Positions 5,923-8,108 of a DNA stretch of 8,108 nt are shown one piece after another; position 1 is the first letter of the stretch, and each line of letters opens with the position of its first letter. The DNA lies in NCBI GenBank assembly GCA_937875715.1, contig CALEHZ010000400.1, forward strand, positions 1 to 8,108, read 5' to 3'. The stretch comes from an uncultured Campylobacter sp. (GTDB lineage Bacteria > Campylobacterota > Campylobacteria > Campylobacterales > Campylobacteraceae). The notes under the pieces are model-generated. The model did no database searches, was not told the origin of the DNA, and saw only the letters and a list, made by a program, of their open reading frames with translations. The position numbers and the translations under genes are program-made.

Positions 5923-6733
5923 AGCGCCTCCTTTTTTCCCAAAGTGACTTGCGTGAAATGCCTAGCATTTGCGCTAGCTGCGTGTCATTATACACACTTT
6001 GCTGCTCGTTTATACAATATTTTATGTATTCATCTACTGACATGAGATTGATTTTATCTTTGTTTTTGATCTCATAGCGGTTAAACTCTGCTAGATTTTG
6101 GCTTGAGCGTATGATTTTAAGTTTATTTTTACTCTTTTGTATGCTTTCTTTTTCTTTTTGGCTAAGCTCGTCAAAGTGGCTAAAATATAAAATACTTAAT
6201 TTATCATTAAGCAAACCCAAATCGCCATTATATCTTATAAAGCCGATATTTCGCACTTTGGCTAAAAAAAATACGAAAATATCGCTATTTGAAATGTCGT
6301 CTGTGATGATTTGCAGCGGCAGGCGAAGTTTGGCGATTTCTTTTGGGTTAAAGGCTTTGTTTTTGGTGTATTCTAGCAAAATATTTTCATAGCTTTCATT
6401 TAAAAGCTGAATTTGCTTGAATTTTGTGTAAAGCTCAATTTTGCGGTGTAATTCTTCTACAATAACTGGCTTTAAAATATAATCACTCGCCCCTGCTTTT
6501 AAGGCTGCTGAAATATCGCTGTTTATGTAGTTTGCAAGCAGAATTATAACTGCATGCGAATGCTCTTTGATAATCTTAAAAGTATCAAAAAAAGCACCCA
6601 AAAGCACGACATGAAATTCATCTTCATACTTTACATTTGGCACAGCGACTGTGCAGCTATGCCCCATCATTTCAAGCTTTCTGGCTAAACTCGCTGCTAG
6701 ATAAGTTTCTGATTCTATTATTAAAATTTCCAT
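5900..6733 (-). CDS. Orphan atypical response regulator, HP1021/Cj1608-like
   Basis: The 277-residue protein has an N-terminal receiver-like domain (about 1-105) and a C-terminal Fis/NtrC-like helix-turn-helix at about 248-273 (YNDTQLAQMLGISRKSLWEK). The receiver lacks the phosphorylated Asp: strand 3 reads VVLLG with Gly46 in its place, and the strand 4 Thr/Ser is Ala, while Lys88 in ILKPV is kept. This is the signature of HP1021-type regulators of Helicobacter and Campylobacter, which act without phosphorylation in redox response, metabolism and chromosome replication control. Only two cysteines (27 and 240) are visible, fewer than I recall for H. pylori HP1021. I prefer ATG 6733 over TTG 6739 because homologues start with M-x-I-L-I-I-E. 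No Shine-Dalgarno sequence is seen. The linkage to the ATP-sulfurylase-like gene matches Cj1608-Cj1609 of C. jejuni, which supports the taxonomic call. Confidence 0.85.
   Translation of the reverse strand: MEILIIESETYLAASLARKLEMMGHSCTVAVPNVKYEDEFHVVLLGAFFDTFKIIKEHSHAVIILLANYINSDISAALKAGASDYILKPVIVEELHRKIELYTKFKQIQLLNESYENILLEYTKNKAFNPKEIAKLRLPLQIITDDISNSDIFVFFLAKVRNIGFIRYNGDLGLLNDKLSILYFSHFDELSQKEKESIQKSKNKLKIIRSSQNLAEFNRYEIKNKDKINLMSVDEYIKYCINEQQSVYNDTQLAQMLGISRKSLWEKRRRYGITKDK
5927..5933 (-). promoter_or_regulatory. Strong ribosome binding site of the ATP-sulfurylase-like gene
   Basis: AAGGAGG on the minus strand, four bases before ATG 5922 and inside the last codons of the regulator gene. 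It fixes the start codon and indicates independent, efficient initiation despite the overlap. Confidence 0.75.
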
Positions 6734-6739
6734 GCTCAA

Positions 6740-6748
6740 ATTTTAGCA
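6740..6748 (-). promoter_or_regulatory. Extended -10 box next to the regulator start codon
   Basis: TGCTAAAAT on the minus strand is a good extended -10 element ending only six bases before ATG 6733. If used, transcription would start at or within a base or two of the ATG, giving a leaderless mRNA, which would fit the missing Shine-Dalgarno sequence. Other AT-rich -10-like strings (TATAAA near 6775) could serve instead. Confidence 0.35.
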
Positions 6749-6780
6749 AAAATTTTAATTATTTTTAATATTTATAAAAT

Positions 6781-6837
6781 GAATTTTATAAAATTCACTC
6801 ACTTTTGTTATTGAATTTTGTGAATTTTATAAAACTC
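6781..6837. repeat. Two palindromic GAATTTTATAAAATTC copies between regulator and MFS genes
   Basis: GAATTTTATAAAATTC (6781-6796) is a perfect 16-base palindrome. A second copy with one mismatch, GAATTTTATAAAACTC, lies at 6822-6837, exactly 41 bases downstream (about four helical turns) and overlapping the MFS stop codon by two bases. A further TTGAATTTTG half-site lies at 6811-6820. They sit upstream of the regulator gene and could be an operator pair, or part of a transcription terminator for the MFS gene. Confidence 0.6.
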
Positions 6838-7939
6838 AAATCCTATCTAATCGCGCTAAAATCGCTATCCACAGCACACAAAGCCCAAGCATAATATAAA
6901 AAATAAAATCGCTAAAAGCACCCAAAAGCCCGCCCGCAAAGCTACCAGCATAACCAAAGCTATTTAAAATTCCAAGCATTGCGCCACGATTTGCTTTATT
7001 TAGTTTGCTAGTTTGGCTTTGTAAAATCGGCTCTTGTAATGAAAAAGCGATGAAAAACAAAATCGCAGCGATAAAAAATAAAATCACACTTTTTTGAGCT
7101 AAAGCCAATAAAATCACCGCCAAGCTTAATGTAAAAATAAAAACAGAGCTAAAAAATAACTCTTTGGCTTTACCCTTTTTATCACCTAAAACGCCAGCTA
7201 CACCCATAGCAAAGAAGCCAAAAATCGTAGCAAGGCTGTAAATCTGCCACAAATCGCCACGTTCAAAGCTTGTATTTTGGATCAAAATAAGCCCAAGTGC
7301 GACAAAAAATACATTTAAAAAGCCTTTTTGTAAAAAATTACTAAAAGATAAAATTAAAAGATTTTTGTTTTTCATAAGGCTAAATGAACTCTCTTTAAGC
7401 CCCAAAACTTCGTGTTTTGGCTCTGTAACAAAAAATAGTAAAATAAGGCTAAAAGCACAAAGCAAAGCACACAAAATAAAAAGCGAGCTAAGTCCAAAAA
7501 ATTTCGCTAAAAGCGGTCCAGCAATCATCGCTGCCACAAACGAAAGCCCTACTCCAACGCCAAGAAGTGCCATATATTTGCTTTTTTGATTATCAGGAAC
7601 AAGATCAGCAATAAAGGCACTAGCCACCGCTCCCACAGCGCCACATCCTGCTATAAAGCGCCCTAAAATCATCATCTCTATATCCTGGCTAAAAGCACAA
7701 AGCAAGCTGCCGAGCGCAAAAATGATAATGCCGATGCTAAGTGCGTTTTTTCTGCCGATTTTATCACTAAGTCTGCCAAAAGGCGCTGAGAAGATGATTT
7801 GGCTTAAAGCATATGCGCCAACAGCAAGTCCTATTTGAAGCTTTGAGCCTTGCGTATAAACGCTAAGCACAGGCAATACCACAAAAAGCCCAAAAAATCT
7901 AGCCCAAACGATAAAAATCAAAGTAAAAATTGTATTCAT
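6836..7939 (-). CDS. MFS drug/metabolite exporter, YajR/CmeG-like
   Basis: This 367-residue inner-membrane protein has about 12 hydrophobic segments. MFS motif A, GRLSDKIGRKNAL (55-67), lies in the loop after segment 2, and a motif C-like stretch GVGVGLSFVAAMIAGPLLA follows segment 4, the hallmark of proton-driven drug:H+ antiporters. The start WARFFGLFVVLPVLSVY resembles YajR of E. coli and the Campylobacter MFS pump CmeG (Cj1375), but the C-terminal YAM domain of YajR is absent: the chain ends right after the last membrane segment at LARLDRI. The ATG at 7939 is chosen because it begins the first membrane helix and has AGAGAAAG just upstream; an in-frame ATG at 7990 would add 17 unusual lysine-rich residues and lie upstream of the likely -10 box. 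Substrate unknown. It is separated from the regulator gene by about 100 AT-rich bases and is probably its own unit. Confidence 0.85.
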   Translation of the reverse strand: MNTIFTLIFIVWARFFGLFVVLPVLSVYTQGSKLQIGLAVGAYALSQIIFSAPFGRLSDKIGRKNALSIGIIIFALGSLLCAFSQDIEMMILGRFIAGCGAVGAVASAFIADLVPDNQKSKYMALLGVGVGLSFVAAMIAGPLLAKFFGLSSLFILCALLCAFSLILLFFVTEPKHEVLGLKESSFSLMKNKNLLILSFSNFLQKGFLNVFFVALGLILIQNTSFERGDLWQIYSLATIFGFFAMGVAGVLGDKKGKAKELFFSSVFIFTLSLAVILLALAQKSVILFFIAAILFFIAFSLQEPILQSQTSKLNKANRGAMLGILNSFGYAGSFAGGLLGAFSDFIFYIMLGLCVLWIAILARLDRI

Positions 7940-7970
7940 TACTTTCTCTTTTTTAAAATTAAAAGCTTTG

Positions 7971-7976
7971 ATTTTA
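7971..7976 (-). promoter_or_regulatory. Possible -10 box (TAAAAT) of the MFS gene
   Basis: AGTAAAATC on the minus strand fits the Campylobacter -10 pattern, with T-rich DNA upstream. It would give a start near 7964 and a leader of about 25 bases carrying the AGAGAAAG ribosome binding site before ATG 7939. Confidence 0.4.
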
Positions 7977-8007
7977 CTTTGAAATAGCAAAAAATTTGCT
8001 TAAATTG

Positions 8008-8083
8008 TTGAATTTTTTAGAAAATTCAGAAAATTCAAAACTGCATCGAGTTTGAATTTTCTGGAAACTTCAGAAAATTCAAA
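8008..8083. repeat. Cluster of GAATTTTCT/AGAAAATTC inverted and tandem repeats upstream of the MFS gene
   Basis: TTTGAATTTTCTG (8051-8063) and CAGAAAATTCAAA (8071-8083) form a perfect 13-base inverted repeat with a 7-base loop. To its left, AGAAAATTC occurs twice in tandem (8019-8027 and 8028-8036), preceded by the opposing GAATTTTTT (8010-8018, one mismatch), so another hairpin can form across 8008-8038. In all there are four exact copies and one near copy of the nine-base unit within 76 bases. It lies upstream of the MFS promoter and could be a multi-site operator, or the terminator of a gene to the right. The remaining bases 8084-8108 hold two AACCCCC runs and no gene. Confidence 0.65.
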
Positions 8084-8108
8084 GAAAACCCCCGCAACCC
8101 CCAAGAAA

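Noticed and set aside
8084..8098. Two AACCCCC runs as a phase-variable G tract
   Set aside because: Runs of five are too short for Campylobacter slipped-strand variation and lie in no readable gene.
1..8108. CRISPR array, tRNA or rRNA gene
   Set aside because: No regularly spaced repeats and no cloverleaf or rRNA-like sequence recognised on either strand.

Overview
The window is a mosaic of at least three kinds of DNA joined end to end. The right half (about 4.25 kb to the end) looks like chromosome of a Campylobacter-type epsilonproteobacterium. It carries an overlapping minus-strand pair, an HP1021/Cj1608-like orphan response regulator and an ATP-sulfurylase-like protein, plus an MFS exporter, with AT-rich spacers typical of that group. 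Base use is richer in GC than I would expect for C. jejuni, so a non-jejuni species is more likely. The left half looks like DNA from Firmicutes.

Left region, 1-3.9 kb, plus strand. A GC-rich 3' end of a Clostridia-type relaxase gene (from a conjugative or mobilizable element) is followed by a strong sigma70-like promoter (617-645). Then comes a compact four-gene operon: a small MerR/excisionase-like helix-turn-helix protein, a beta-class DNA methyltransferase with a TSPPF catalytic motif, a phosphoribosyltransferase-like protein resembling the PRTase-CE family, and an ORC/Cdc6-like AAA+ ATPase. The genes overlap or are separated by a single base, so they should be translated as one unit. Methyltransferase plus PRTase-like protein plus AAA+ ATPase, carried next to a relaxase gene, suggests an anti-phage or conflict module. 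I do not know a named system with this composition.

Junction region, about 3.85-4.75 kb. The ATPase gene runs out of frame into a very AT-rich fragment of a type-3 (archaeal/eukaryotic-like) prolyl-tRNA synthetase gene, lacking both ends. The ATPase is therefore probably cut short at its C-terminus. Next is a frameshifted remnant of a low-complexity, possibly surface-exposed protein with its own promoter-like sequence and ribosome binding site. This stretch is either a graveyard of recombination events or, less excitingly, a chimeric assembly.

Right region, 4.74-8.1 kb, minus strand. The genes, in transcription order, are the MFS exporter, the HP1021-like regulator and the ATP-sulfurylase-like protein. 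The regulator and sulfurylase-like genes overlap by 23 bases. The spacers on both sides of the MFS gene are filled with inverted and direct copies of a GAATTTT/AAAATTC motif that no gene explains.
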